Below are positions 1-8,767 of a DNA stretch of 64,000 nt, one piece after another. A model generated the notes under the pieces. That model was not told the DNA's origin, made no database searches, and worked only from the letters and a program-made list of their open reading frames with translations. The stretch is taken from the NCBI RefSeq assembly GCF_014650555.1, contig NZ_BMVE01000004.1:310001-374000 (forward strand). Direction: 5' to 3'. Each line of letters starts with the position of its first letter. Within the stretch, counting starts at the first letter, position 1. The stretch is from Streptomyces goshikiensis (GTDB lineage: Bacteria > Actinomycetota > Actinomycetes > Streptomycetales > Streptomycetaceae). Position numbers and translations under genes: made by a program.

Positions 1-578
1 AGGAATGCGATCAGGTCGCCCTCCTGTACGTCGCCCAGACCCCAGATCGGCTGCATGTGCCGCTGCTTGTCGAGCTTCAGGCCATCGGAGTTCGCCGACC
101 GGTCCAGGTGCACGGCGAGTTGGGGTACGCGCAGCAGCGCGCGGTCCACGTTCACCAGGCGCTCGGTGCCGTCGCGCAGGGTCAGCCGCCCGGCCAGCCC
201 CAGGTCCCGGTCCAGCCAGGTGTTGAGCAGGGTGCCGCCGTAGACCTCGACGGCGATCTGCCGCCAGCCCTGCGAGCCCGTGTCGGGAAGCGGCTTCACG
301 CGCAGGTTGGGGGAGTCGGTGTGCGCGCCGACGATGCGGAACGGGGTGTGCGCGCGGGCGCCTTCCGGCACGTACCACGCGATGAGCGCGCCCCCGCGGA
401 GGACGAACTTGCCACCGGTCCCCGCGTCCCAGGCGTCCGTTTCCGACAACTGCCTGAAGCCTGCCTTTTCCAGCCGCTCGGCCGCATTGGCCACGGCGTG
501 GTACGGCGACGGACTGGCCGCCAAAAAGGTCATCAGATCGTCGGTGTGGCCGCGGTCGAAGCGGGCGGGAGAGCTCAT
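1..578 (-). CDS. apeB: M18 family aminopeptidase, N-terminal part (cut by window start)
   Basis: About 192 N-terminal residues of a zinc-dependent aspartyl-type aminopeptidase that trims N-terminal residues from cytoplasmic peptides. It begins MSSPARFDRGHTDDLMTFLA and continues with SPSPYHAV, the metal-site motif GAHTDSPNLRVKP and LNTWLDRDLGLAGR, all characteristic of family M18. The ATG is preceded by AAGGTG at a suitable distance. The C-terminal half, with the other metal ligands, lies outside the window. It is transcribed leftward, as is the hypothetical gene upstream. The family call is firm; substrate preference cannot be read from the fragment. Confidence 0.93.
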   Translation of the reverse strand, partial: MSSPARFDRGHTDDLMTFLAASPSPYHAVANAAERLEKAGFRQLSETDAWDAGTGGKFVLRGGALIAWYVPEGARAHTPFRIVGAHTDSPNLRVKPLPDTGSQGWRQIAVEVYGGTLLNTWLDRDLGLAGRLTLRDGTERLVNVDRALLRVPQLAVHLDRSANSDGLKLDKQRHMQPIWGLGDVQEGDLIAF

Positions 579-680
579 GTGGTTCACCTTAACGACGGTC
601 GTGTTCGCCATGGCCGGACTGCGGCGGATAGCCCAGGGTCGGGGCCGCGTGCGGGGTTCGGCCCCGCGGGCCCCTCGCTC

Positions 681-1418
681 TCAGCCCGGCGGACGCTCGA
701 ATCTGCGCTGCAACTGACGGCGCTCGCCCCGCTTGATGCGCGGGAGCATCTCGGGGGTCTGCGCCGGGCGCTGCGCGCGCCTTTTGCGTCCGGCGCAGAA
801 GATACAGCCCTCACCGGGGGGCGCGTCCGGGTCGATGGGGGCGCCGGGGTGCTCGGAGCAGCCGGAGGCGTTGCGCGGCCGGGACAGTTCGCGGGCCACG
901 ATGAACGCGCGGTGCAGATCGTCCGCGAGCCGGACGAAGTCCTCGGCGGGGGAGGAGATGCTCAGGTGGAAGCGGCGGTCCTCGACGGTGCGCAGCTGCG
1001 CCCGCAGCACCTCGTGCGTGTACGGGGGCTCGGGGACGGGGTAGCCCAGCCTGCGCTGCTCCCCGGCGGGCGGGGCGGCGGCCGCCGGGCGGCCGCCCCG
1101 GGAGCGCAGGCCGAGGCGGCGGCGGTCGTTGCAGATCAGGCAGCGGCCCCAGCCGTCGGGTGCCTCGGGGTCCAGGGCGCCGTTGGGGTGCTCGGGGCAG
1201 CCGGTGTAGCTCTTGGCGGGAGCGAGCCCGGCGGCGGTCTGGAACGCGGTGTAGAGGGCGTCGGCGATGCCCTCGTACTCGGCGGGGTGGGAGCCGTCGT
1301 ACAGCTCGCGCAGGTGGTCGCCGAGGCTGCCCAGGCCCGCCTGCAGCTCCTTGAGGGCGTACGGCCGCCCGGTGGGGACGGAGTACCCCCTGCTGCCGTG
1401 CTGATCCTGTGGACTCAT
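681..1418 (-). CDS. hypothetical protein with two Cys-x-x-x-His / Cys-x-x-Cys repeats
   Basis: About 245 residues, no recognised family. The protein is an internal duplication. Each half has a helical stretch followed by GC(P/S)EHP(N/G), then about 15-18 residues, then C-L/F-I-C (halves near residues 20-105 and 130-225). The paired Cys/His and Cys-x2-Cys look like two zinc-binding knuckles, which is an inference. The ATG at 1418 was chosen because upstream sequence is Arg/Pro-rich and uncharacteristic. No clear ribosome binding site precedes it, so it may be leaderless. It lies between the aminopeptidase and an acyl-CoA dehydrogenase on the same strand, separated from the latter by a terminator hairpin. 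Confidence 0.7.
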   Translation of the reverse strand: MSPQDQHGSRGYSVPTGRPYALKELQAGLGSLGDHLRELYDGSHPAEYEGIADALYTAFQTAAGLAPAKSYTGCPEHPNGALDPEAPDGWGRCLICNDRRRLGLRSRGGRPAAAAPPAGEQRRLGYPVPEPPYTHEVLRAQLRTVEDRRFHLSISSPAEDFVRLADDLHRAFIVARELSRPRNASGCSEHPGAPIDPDAPPGEGCIFCAGRKRRAQRPAQTPEMLPRIKRGERRQLQRRFERPPG

Positions 1419-1489
1419 GCTACGAGCGTGCCATGAACGACCGACAAGACGGGAACGCGGCGGCCTCGCGGCCCGGGGCCACAACGCGG

Positions 1490-1526
1490 CGGCGGCCGGA
1501 CCCCCCGTACGGAGGTCCGGCCGCCG
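1490..1526 (-). terminator. hairpin terminator after acyl-CoA dehydrogenase gene
   Basis: A 13-bp perfect stem (1490-1502 with 1514-1526) around an 11-nt loop. It lies about 30 bp past the stop of the dehydrogenase gene and before the next gene on the same strand. There is no U-tract, as is usual in Streptomyces. Confidence 0.7.
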
Positions 1527-1554
1527 GCGTGCGTGACGGGCTGGGCGGTGCGGC

Positions 1555-3381
1555 CTAGAAGGCGGCCTCGTCGAGCTCCATCAGGGAGTTGTCGACCGAC
1601 TCGGCGAGCGCGCGGGCGACCGAGACGTTCGGCAGGATCTGGGACGCGAAGAACTTCGCGGCGGCGATCTTGCCGGTGTAGAAGGGCACGTCCTTCGCGG
1701 AGGCGCCGGCCAGCTTCTCGGCGGCCACGGCCGCGCCCTTGAGCAGCAGGTATCCGACGACCACGTCGCCGGACGCCATCAGCAGGCGGGTGGTGTTCTG
1801 GCCGACCTTGTAGATGTTCTTGACGTCCTCGCCGGTGGCGGTGAGGTCGACGATCATCTGGCCGACGATGGCCTCCAGGTCCACGGCGGCCTTGGCGAGC
1901 GCGTCGCGGGCACCGGCCAGCTCCTCGCCGCCGACGGCCTCGGCCAGGAACTTCTTGATCGTCTCGGAGAGGACGTTCAGCGAGGCACCCTGGTCGCGGA
2001 CGATCTTCCGGAAGAAGAAGTCCTGGCCCTGGATCGCCGTGGTGCCCTCGTAGAGGGTGTCGATCTTGGCGTCCCGGATGTACTGCTCGATCGGGTATTC
2101 CTGGAGGTAACCGGAACCGCCGAAGGTCTGCAGCGACTGGGCGAGCTGCTCGTACGAGCGCTCCGAGCCGTAGCCCTTCACGATCGGCAGGAGCAGGTCG
2201 TTCAGGCCGATCTCGGCGGAGGCGTCCTCGCCCGCGGCCTGCTTGAGCTGGATCTCGTCCTGGACGGAGGCGGTGTACAGCACGAGGGCGCGCATGCCCT
2301 CGGCGTAGGCCTTCTGCGTCATGAGCGAGCGGCGCACGTCGGGGTGGTGCGTGATGGTGACCTTGGGCGCGGTCTTGTCCATGAAGTTGGCCAGGTCCGG
2401 GCCCTGCACGCGCTCCTTGGCGTACTCCAGCGCGTTGAGGTAGCCGGTGGAGAGCGTGGCGATGGCCTTCGTGCCGACCATCATGCGGGCGAACTCGATG
2501 ATCATGAACATCTGGCGGATGCCGTCGTGCTTGTCACCGATCAGCCAGCCCTTGGCGGGGTGCTGGTCGCCGAAGGTCATCTCGCACGTGTTGGAGGCCT
2601 TGAGGCCCATCTTGTGCTCGACGTTCGTCGCGTACACGCCGTTGCGCTCGCCCAGCTCGCCGGTCTCCCAGTCGAAGTGGAACTTCGGGACGAGGAAGAG
2701 CGACAGGCCCTTGGTGCCCGGGCCGTGGCCCTCGGGGCGCGCGAGGACGTAGTGGAGGATGTTCTCCTCCATGTCGTGCTCACCGGAGGTGATGAAGCGC
2801 TTCACGCCCTCGATGTGCCAGGAGCCGTCGGCCTGCTGGACGGCCTTGGTGCGGCCGGCGCCGACGTCCGAACCGGCGTCCGGCTCGGTCAGCACCATGG
2901 TGGAGCCCCAGCGCTTCTCGACCGCGATCTCGGCGACCTTCTTCTGCGCCTCGTTGCCCTCTTCGTAGAGGATGCCGGCGAAGGCCGGGCCGGAGGAGTA
3001 CATCCAGACGGCCGGGTTCGCACCCAGGATCGTCTCGGCGAACGCCCAGATCAGGGAGCGGGGCGAGGTGGTGCCGCCGATCTCCTCGGGCAGGCCCAGA
3101 CGCCAGTACTCGGAGTCCATGAAGGCCTTGTAGCTCTTCTTGAAGGACGCCGGGACGGGCGCGGTGTTCGTGGCCGGGTCGAAGACCGGCGGGGTGCGGT
3201 CGGCGTCCTCGAAGGAGGCGGCCAGCTCGTTCTCCGAGAGCTTGGTCATCTCGCTGAGGATCGTCTTGGCGGTCTCGGTGTCCATCTCACCGAACGGGCC
3301 GGTGCCGTACAGCTTGTCGCGGCCGAGCACCTCGAAGAGGTTGAACTCGATGTCGCGGAGATTCGACTTGTAGTGCCCCAT
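1555..3381 (-). CDS. acyl-CoA dehydrogenase (about 600-residue class)
   Basis: 608 residues, FAD-dependent alpha,beta-dehydrogenation of acyl-CoA in fatty-acid or related degradation. The N-terminal extension [20 protein letters not shown] is typical of the large actinobacterial class. The central part has [14 protein letters not shown] and ITSGEHD (flavin and substrate binding). The C-terminal domain has [20 protein letters not shown] and [15 protein letters not shown], where the Glu of YEGT is the likely catalytic base. The start at 3381 is preceded by an AACGGAG-type binding site. It stands alone, ends in a terminator hairpin, and has two operator-like palindromes upstream. Chain-length specificity is not deducible. 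Confidence 0.95.
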   Translation of the reverse strand: MGHYKSNLRDIEFNLFEVLGRDKLYGTGPFGEMDTETAKTILSEMTKLSENELAASFEDADRTPPVFDPATNTAPVPASFKKSYKAFMDSEYWRLGLPEEIGGTTSPRSLIWAFAETILGANPAVWMYSSGPAFAGILYEEGNEAQKKVAEIAVEKRWGSTMVLTEPDAGSDVGAGRTKAVQQADGSWHIEGVKRFITSGEHDMEENILHYVLARPEGHGPGTKGLSLFLVPKFHFDWETGELGERNGVYATNVEHKMGLKASNTCEMTFGDQHPAKGWLIGDKHDGIRQMFMIIEFARMMVGTKAIATLSTGYLNALEYAKERVQGPDLANFMDKTAPKVTITHHPDVRRSLMTQKAYAEGMRALVLYTASVQDEIQLKQAAGEDASAEIGLNDLLLPIVKGYGSERSYEQLAQSLQTFGGSGYLQEYPIEQYIRDAKIDTLYEGTTAIQGQDFFFRKIVRDQGASLNVLSETIKKFLAEAVGGEELAGARDALAKAAVDLEAIVGQMIVDLTATGEDVKNIYKVGQNTTRLLMASGDVVVGYLLLKGAAVAAEKLAGASAKDVPFYTGKIAAAKFFASQILPNVSVARALAESVDNSLMELDEAAF

Positions 3382-3423
3382 GGCGACGGCTCCGTTAAGG
3401 CTCGGGGAGACAGGGTTCCTCGT

Positions 3424-3462
3424 ACATACCAATCGGTAATGTCATGATGCTACCCGTCGGTA
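3424..3462. promoter_or_regulatory. two TACC-N4-GGTA palindromes upstream of acyl-CoA dehydrogenase
   Basis: TACCAATCGGTA at 3427-3438, extended by outer arms ACAT...ATGT over 3424-3442, and TACCCGTCGGTA at 3451-3462. The two copies start 24 bp apart, 45-80 bp upstream of the dehydrogenase start. This is the usual form of a TetR-type operator pair controlling lipid-degradation genes. The regulator is not in the window. Confidence 0.55.
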
Positions 3463-3567
3463 ATAAGACGCAACCCCTCACTGGTGACTGTGACCAGCGT
3501 CAAGCGCGGCCGGAAGTGGCCGGAACGCGTGCCCGGGGGCCCGGGGCCGCTCGGTAGGCTTCGCCCC

Positions 3568-4032
3568 ATGTACGGCTACGACCAGAACGTGAGCGCGGGG
3601 CAGCAGCAGCAGTACGCCGCCCCGCAGCAGATGGCCGGCGGGTACGGCGAGCAGCCGCTCTACCCCGAGCCCTCGCCGCCGTCGCTCGCCGACGCGGTGC
3701 GGGCCTTCACGACCGGGTCGCTGTCCGCCGAGGACTTCCAGCAGATCTTCGCGACGTCGAAGGTCTACTGCCCGCGGGGCGACACGCCGGGCTTCCTCGC
3801 GCTGCACAACACGCAGCAGCCGGTGATCCCGATGTTCACCACGCTGAAGGAGCTCCGCCGGTACGCCGGCAAGGAGTCCAAGTACTTCGTGATCACGGGC
3901 GCCGAGGTGATCGACCTGCTCCCGACCGGGTACGGCTTCGTCCTCGACATGGAGGGCGACCACCGGATGGTGTTCGACGCGAAGGCGGTCGAGCAGATGG
4001 TCGACTACGCCATGCGCCGGATGTACGGCTAG
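3568..4032 (+). CDS. SseB family protein
   Basis: 154 residues. A Gln/Tyr/Pro-rich N-terminus (about residues 1-35) is followed by an SseB-like domain with FLALHNTQQPVIPMFTTLKE, YFVITGAEVIDLLPTGYGF and a C-terminal VEQMVDYAMRRMYG. SseB domains occur in small Streptomyces cytoplasmic proteins of unknown role, some neighbouring secretion systems. The ATG at 3568 fits the family N-terminus; longer in-frame sequence upstream is basic and Pro/Gly-rich and looks non-coding. It is followed by a strong terminator. The divergent dehydrogenase shares the upstream region. Confidence 0.85.
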   Translation: MYGYDQNVSAGQQQQYAAPQQMAGGYGEQPLYPEPSPPSLADAVRAFTTGSLSAEDFQQIFATSKVYCPRGDTPGFLALHNTQQPVIPMFTTLKELRRYAGKESKYFVITGAEVIDLLPTGYGFVLDMEGDHRMVFDAKAVEQMVDYAMRRMYG

Positions 4033-4055
4033 ACGTTCGGCGCCGAGCCGCATGA

Positions 4056-4093
4056 GCCCGCCCCCGCCGCTTCCTTCAGCGGCGGGGGCGGGC
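4056..4093 (+). terminator. strong hairpin terminator after the SseB gene
   Basis: A perfect 15-bp GC stem (4056-4070 with 4079-4093), loop TTCCTTCA, followed by TTCTTCG. It starts 24 bp after the SseB stop codon. Confidence 0.85.
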
Positions 4094-4168
4094 TTCTTCG
4101 TGCGGGGCGGGAACGGCCGGGAATGACTTCGCGGGGCGCGCTGTTCTGAGGGGTGGCAGAAAGTTCGG

Positions 4169-4181
4169 GTTTCAACTAAAC
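4169..4181. promoter_or_regulatory. GTTTCAACTAAAC palindrome upstream of pirin gene
   Basis: GTTT-N5-AAAC inverted repeat in an unusually AT-rich stretch, 25-37 bp upstream of the pirin start. MarR-type operators with TTCAA/TTGAA half-sites are common before redox-responsive genes, so this is a candidate operator or promoter element. Tentative. Confidence 0.35.
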
Positions 4182-4205
4182 TCGACGCAGAAGGAGGTTC
4201 CGACC

Positions 4206-5168
4206 ATGCCTGCAGTGACTGTGGAGAACCCGTTGACGCTCCCCCGCGTCGCGGAACCGGCCCAGGAGACCGCCGCCCGCAAGGTGCTGGCCGTCACGAC
4301 CGCCCCCGGTGGTTTCGAGGGCGAGGGATTCCCGGTGCGCCGCGCGTTCGCCGGGATCAACTACCAGTACCTCGACCCGTTCATCATGATGGACCAGATG
4401 GGCGAGGTGGAGTACGCGCCGGGCGAGCCCAAGGGAACCCCGTGGCACCCGCACCGGGGCTTCGAGACCGTCACCTACCTGATCGACGGAACCTTCGTCC
4501 ACCAGGACAGCAACGGCGGCGGCGGCGTCATCAACGGCGGCGACACCCAGTGGATGACTGCCGGATCAGGGCTTTTGCACATAGAGGCCCCGCCGGAGTC
4601 CCTCGTCGTCAGCGGCGGGCTCTTCCACGGCCTCCAGCTGTGGGTGAACCTCCCCGCCTCCGACAAGATGATGCCCCCGCGCTACCAGGACATCGGCGGC
4701 GGCAAGGTCCAGCTGCTGTCCACCCCCGACGGCGGCGCCCTGCTCCGGGTCATCGCCGGCGAGCTGGACGGGCACGAGGGCCCCGGCATCACCCACACGC
4801 CGATCACGATGATCCACGCGACCGTCACACCGGGCGCACAGGTCACCCTGCCGTGGCGCGAGGACTTCAACGCCCTCGTCTACGTCATGGCCGGGCGCGG
4901 CAGCGTCGGCGCCGACCGGCGGCCGATCCACACCGGCCAGACGGCGGTGTTCGGCGAGGGCGGTTCGCTGACCGTCCGCGCGGACGAGTCGCAGGACTCC
5001 AACGCCCCGGACCTGGAGGTCATCGTCCTCGGCGGCCGCCCGATCCGGGAGCCGATGGCGCACTACGGGCCGTTCGTGATGAACAGCCGGCACGAACTCC
5101 AGCAGGCCTTCGACGACTTCCAGGCCGGCAAGCTCGGGACCATCCCGACGACGGAGCGCAAGAAGTAG
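4206..5168 (+). CDS. pirin family protein
   Basis: 320 residues, double cupin. The metal-binding N-terminal cupin shows WHPHRGFETVTYLIDG followed by HQDSNGG, and HIEAPPES further on. These supply the His/Glu ligands that hold iron in pirins. The C-terminal cupin holds FNALVYVMAGRGSVGADRRP and a PIREPMAHYGPFVMNS tail typical of the family. Pirins act as redox-sensitive cofactors or quercetin 2,3-dioxygenases. The start is set by an excellent AAGGAGG site 7 nt upstream. It is monocistronic; the next gene is convergent with only 15 bp between. Confidence 0.94.
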   Translation: MPAVTVENPLTLPRVAEPAQETAARKVLAVTTAPGGFEGEGFPVRRAFAGINYQYLDPFIMMDQMGEVEYAPGEPKGTPWHPHRGFETVTYLIDGTFVHQDSNGGGGVINGGDTQWMTAGSGLLHIEAPPESLVVSGGLFHGLQLWVNLPASDKMMPPRYQDIGGGKVQLLSTPDGGALLRVIAGELDGHEGPGITHTPITMIHATVTPGAQVTLPWREDFNALVYVMAGRGSVGADRRPIHTGQTAVFGEGGSLTVRADESQDSNAPDLEVIVLGGRPIREPMAHYGPFVMNSRHELQQAFDDFQAGKLGTIPTTERKK

Positions 5169-5183
5169 GGGCGGCGGCGGCCG

Positions 5184-6248
5184 TCAGCCCGCGGGTCCGG
5201 CGGGCGCCTGACCGGGCGCCCCGTACCGGGCCCGCAGCTCCGAGGCCACCCCGAACGCGGCGGCGGTCATCGGCACGGCGAGCAGCATGCCCAGGATCCC
5301 GGCGACGCTCGCCCCCACGGTGATCGCCAGCATGACCACGGCCGGATGCATCTGCACGGTCCGGCTCTGGATCAGCGGCTGGAGCACGTACCCCTCCAGC
5401 ATCTGCACGGCCAGCACCACACCCAGCACCCACAGCCCGATGACCCAGCCCCGGTCGGCGAGGGCGACCAGCACCGCGACCGCGCCGGACAGGATGGCGC
5501 CGAGGTACGGGATGTAGGCGGTGATGAACACCAGCGCGCCCAGCCCGAGCGCGCCCGGTACGCGCAGCGCCAGCAGGGCGGCCGTGATGAACACGGCGTC
5601 GATCAGGGCCACGAAGGTGGTCCCGCGCATGAAGCCCTCGACGGCCAGGAACGCCCGCCGGGCCATCGCCTCGACGGTGTCGGCGGCGCTGCGCGGGCCG
5701 AGCGCGCGCAGGGCGCCGGCGATGCGGTGGGAGTCCCGCAGGAAGAAGAAGATCAGCACCAGCGCCAGGATCGCGGTCGCGATCATCTCCCCCACCACGC
5801 TGATGCCGGTGATCACGCCGGAGGCGGCGGTGCCGCCGAACTTGGCGAGCAGCTCCTTGGCGTTGGACGCCAGGTCCTGCAGCGAGGTCCCGGCGGCCCC
5901 GAAGTGCTCGGCGAGGTCCTGGCCGGCGCGGACGAGGGCGCTGACGATCTGGTCGCCGGTGTCGATCAGCGCGCCCACGACGACGTACGTGGCCCCGCCG
6001 ACGACGGCCACCACCGCCAGGCAGGTCAGCGCGGCGGCGAGGGAGCGGCTGACCCCCATCCGCACCAGCCGCCGGTGCATCGGCCCGAGCAGGGCCGCCC
6101 CGAGCAGCGCGAGCAGCGCCGGGGTGACGGCGGCCTGGAAGGTGACGCACAGCCAGACGCCGACGGCGGCCACGCCGGTCACCAGCAGGACGACGGCACA
6201 CCAGGCGGCGAGCCTGCGCACGGGCTCGGGGAGCAGGGAGCTGAACAT
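5184..6248 (-). CDS. AI-2E family transporter (permease)
   Basis: About 354 residues with eight predicted membrane segments. Segments lie near residues 12-60 (CAVVLLVTGVAAVGVWL and VTPALLALLGAALLG) and 65-95. A large loop with DTGDQIVSALVRAGQDL precedes the C-terminal bundle with TAILALVLIFFFLRD, FVALIDAVFITAALLAL and the family signature VFITAYIPYLGAILSG. AI-2E proteins include autoinducer-2 exporters and Na+/H+ antiporters, so the substrate is undetermined. The ATG at 6248 is preferred over an in-frame TTG at 6260. Confidence 0.9.
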   Translation of the reverse strand: MFSSLLPEPVRRLAAWCAVVLLVTGVAAVGVWLCVTFQAAVTPALLALLGAALLGPMHRRLVRMGVSRSLAAALTCLAVVAVVGGATYVVVGALIDTGDQIVSALVRAGQDLAEHFGAAGTSLQDLASNAKELLAKFGGTAASGVITGISVVGEMIATAILALVLIFFFLRDSHRIAGALRALGPRSAADTVEAMARRAFLAVEGFMRGTTFVALIDAVFITAALLALRVPGALGLGALVFITAYIPYLGAILSGAVAVLVALADRGWVIGLWVLGVVLAVQMLEGYVLQPLIQSRTVQMHPAVVMLAITVGASVAGILGMLLAVPMTAAAFGVASELRARYGAPGQAPAGPAG

Positions 6249-6368
6249 CCGGTCATCCAACCACGGCGGCCGCCACGGCTCCCCGAACGCGTACGGCCCG
6301 GAAGGGCGTTGCGGGCCGGCCCCGCCTCGGCCGTCGCGTCCGCCCCGGCTTCGGCCGTCGCCTCCGCG

Positions 6369-8549
6369 CTACTGCCCGGCGCGTTCGTGCAGCTCGAACC
6401 AGATCGACTTGCCCTCGCCGCGCGGGTCCACGCCCCAGTCGTCCGCGAGCATCTCCATCAGCAGCACCCCGCGCCCGCTCGACGCCATCTCCCCCGGGTG
6501 CCGCTTGTGCGGGAGTTCGTCGCTGGCGTCGGCGACCTCGACGCGCAGCCGCCGGGCGCCGAGTTCGCCCACCGCCTCGGCGACGAGGGCCGCGTCCCCG
6601 TCCGTGTGCACGAGGACGTTCGTCACCATCTCGGAGACCATCAGCACGGCCGAGTCGACCTGGTCCGCGTCCGCCCAGTCGTGCAGCAGCTCCCGGACCT
6701 GGTGCCGGGCGCCCGCGATCCGCTCGGGCTCCGCCTGGGCGACGGTCAGCATGGTGCGCCGGGCCGGGCGGGCCGGGTGCGCCACCGGGGCGCCGCGGCC
6801 GCGGTCCGCGCCCTCGCGGTGGAGCAGGACGACGGCTATGTCGTCCTCGCGCCGGTCGGCCAGCGGGCCGGTGGTGTGGTGCGAGGAGGGCCCGTGCACC
6901 GCCTGGACCAGCAGGTCGGCCAGTTCCTCCAGGTCCTCGCCGCCGTCGTGGGCCTCCGACTCCAAGATCGCGCGCAGCCGCGCCCAGCCCGTGTCGAGGT
7001 CGTGGCCGCCGGTCTCGATGAGCCCGTCGGTGCACAGCATCATCGTCTCGCCGGGTTCGAGGGCGAACCGGGTGGTGGGGTAGTCGGTGTCCGGGACGAT
7101 CCCGAGCGGGAGCCCGCCCGCGGTGGGCCGCATCAGGACCGTGCCGTCCGTCATCCGCACGGCGGGGTCGGGGTGGCCGGCGCGGGCCACCTCCAGCACG
7201 CCCGTCCGCGGGTCGCACTCCACGTAGAGGCAGGTGGCGAAGCGGGGGCTCTGGAAGTCCGCGTCCTCGAAGGGGTCGGGGTCCTCGCCGCCCCGGCCCC
7301 GGCTCCCGCTCCGGTCGCGCTCCTGGGAGGAGCACAGCCCGGCGAGGAAGCGGGAGGCGCGGGAGAGCACGGCATCGGGCCGGTGGCCCTCGGAGGCGTA
7401 CGCGCGGACGGCGATCCGGAGCTGCCCCATCAGGCCCGCCGCCCGGACGTCGTGGCCCTGCACGTCCCCGATGACCAGCGCGAACCGGCCCGAGGGCAGC
7501 GGGATCATGTCGTACCAGTCGCCGCCGACCTGGAGGCCGCCGCCGGTCGGGACGTACCGCGCGGCGATGGTCATGCCGGGGATGTCGGGGCCGAGCTGCG
7601 GCATCATCGACCGCTGGAGGCCGGTGGTGAGTTCCCGCTCGGATTCGGCCACGCCGGCGCGCTGGAGGGCCTGGGCCAGCATCCGGGCCACCGTGGTCAG
7701 CACGGACCGCTCGTCCGGGGAGAAGGTCACCGGGTGCTTGAACGCGGCCATCCAGGCGCCCAGGGTGCGCCCGGCCACGATCAGCGGGAGGAACGCCCAG
7801 GAGCCCCGGCCGAAGCCCTGGGCGAGCGGCCAGGTGGCCGGGAAGCGCCGTTTGTACTCCTCGGGGCTGGGGAGGTAGATCGCCCGCCCGGTACGGACCA
7901 CCTCGGCCGCCGGATAGTCCGTGTCCAGCCGCATCCGCGCGAAGGGGCCGTCGTCACCGGGGTCGTGCCCGTGGTGCCCGATGACCGCCAGCCGGTCGCC
8001 GGTCATCCCGAAGACGGCCAGCCCGTCGGGGCTGAACCCGGGCATGGACAGCGAGGCGGCCACCCGCAGCACCTCGGCGGTGGACCGGGCCTCGGCGAGC
8101 GCGCGGCCCGCGTCGAGCAGGAAGGCCTCGCGGGAGCGCCGCCAGTCGCCGGTGATCGGGGTGTGCACGGCGGTGGTGCCGGGCTGGGGCTCGGCGATCT
8201 CCTGGATGGTGCCGATCAGCTCGTAGTCCACGCGGCCGTCCGGGCCGTGGTTCTCCAGCGCCTTCGAGCGGCTGCGCACGGTGCGCAGCACCCGGCCGTC
8301 CTCGTCCATGATCCGCAGGCGGGCCTCGGCGAGGGTGTCCTCGGCGACCGCGAGGGTGACGATGCCGTTGATCTCGTTCCAGTCGACCGGGTGGAACCGG
8401 GACCGGACGGATACCTCGGGGAGGGTGACGGGCTCGGCGGGCAGCCCGAGGAGCCGGGCGGCCACGCCGTCGAGGCTGACCGTCCCGGAGGCGTTGTCCC
8501 AGCGCCACAGGCCCGTCGCGATGGCTGCCAGGACGTCCTCGGTGCGCAC
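6369..8549 (-). CDS. SpoIIE-type serine phosphatase with PAS, GAF and ATPase domains
   Basis: 726 residues. A PAS-like N-terminus (about 1-95) is followed by a GAF domain (about 140-300). Then comes a PP2C/SpoIIE phosphatase domain (about 330-560) with GGDWYDMIPLPSGRFALVIGDVQGHD, which supplies metal-binding Asp residues. A C-terminal HATPase/RsbW-like domain (about 600-720) contains VSEMVTNVLVHTDGDAAL and GRGVLLMEMLADDWG. Proteins of this architecture dephosphorylate anti-anti-sigma factors and may also bind them, linking stress signals to SigB-like sigma factors. One such sigma factor lies at 28 kb, though no direct link is shown. GTG start at 8549. Confidence 0.93.
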   Translation of the reverse strand: MRTEDVLAAIATGLWRWDNASGTVSLDGVAARLLGLPAEPVTLPEVSVRSRFHPVDWNEINGIVTLAVAEDTLAEARLRIMDEDGRVLRTVRSRSKALENHGPDGRVDYELIGTIQEIAEPQPGTTAVHTPITGDWRRSREAFLLDAGRALAEARSTAEVLRVAASLSMPGFSPDGLAVFGMTGDRLAVIGHHGHDPGDDGPFARMRLDTDYPAAEVVRTGRAIYLPSPEEYKRRFPATWPLAQGFGRGSWAFLPLIVAGRTLGAWMAAFKHPVTFSPDERSVLTTVARMLAQALQRAGVAESERELTTGLQRSMMPQLGPDIPGMTIAARYVPTGGGLQVGGDWYDMIPLPSGRFALVIGDVQGHDVRAAGLMGQLRIAVRAYASEGHRPDAVLSRASRFLAGLCSSQERDRSGSRGRGGEDPDPFEDADFQSPRFATCLYVECDPRTGVLEVARAGHPDPAVRMTDGTVLMRPTAGGLPLGIVPDTDYPTTRFALEPGETMMLCTDGLIETGGHDLDTGWARLRAILESEAHDGGEDLEELADLLVQAVHGPSSHHTTGPLADRREDDIAVVLLHREGADRGRGAPVAHPARPARRTMLTVAQAEPERIAGARHQVRELLHDWADADQVDSAVLMVSEMVTNVLVHTDGDAALVAEAVGELGARRLRVEVADASDELPHKRHPGEMASSGRGVLLMEMLADDWGVDPRGEGKSIWFELHERAGQ

Positions 8550-8767
8550 CCGGTCATCTTTACAGGTCGTACCGGTGTCGTGCCCGCCGTGGTGCGCGCC
8601 GTGGTGCCGGGCGCGGTGGGTGCCCGGCGGGTGCCCGAGGGGAGTCCGGCGGGTGCCCGCGGGGTCCCGTTCGGGGGGTGCTCCGGCCGTGCCCGTCCCG
8701 GTCCCGGCTCGGGCGGTAACCTGGCAGGGTTGAATCCACCCTGGTATCGCGAAGAACTGGATGACTG

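Noticed and set aside
57..1436. Long plus-strand reading frame across the aminopeptidase and hypothetical genes
   Set aside because: Typical antisense open frame of high-GC DNA. Composition is Gly/Ala/Arg-rich with no domain, and the opposite strand encodes M18 aminopeptidase.
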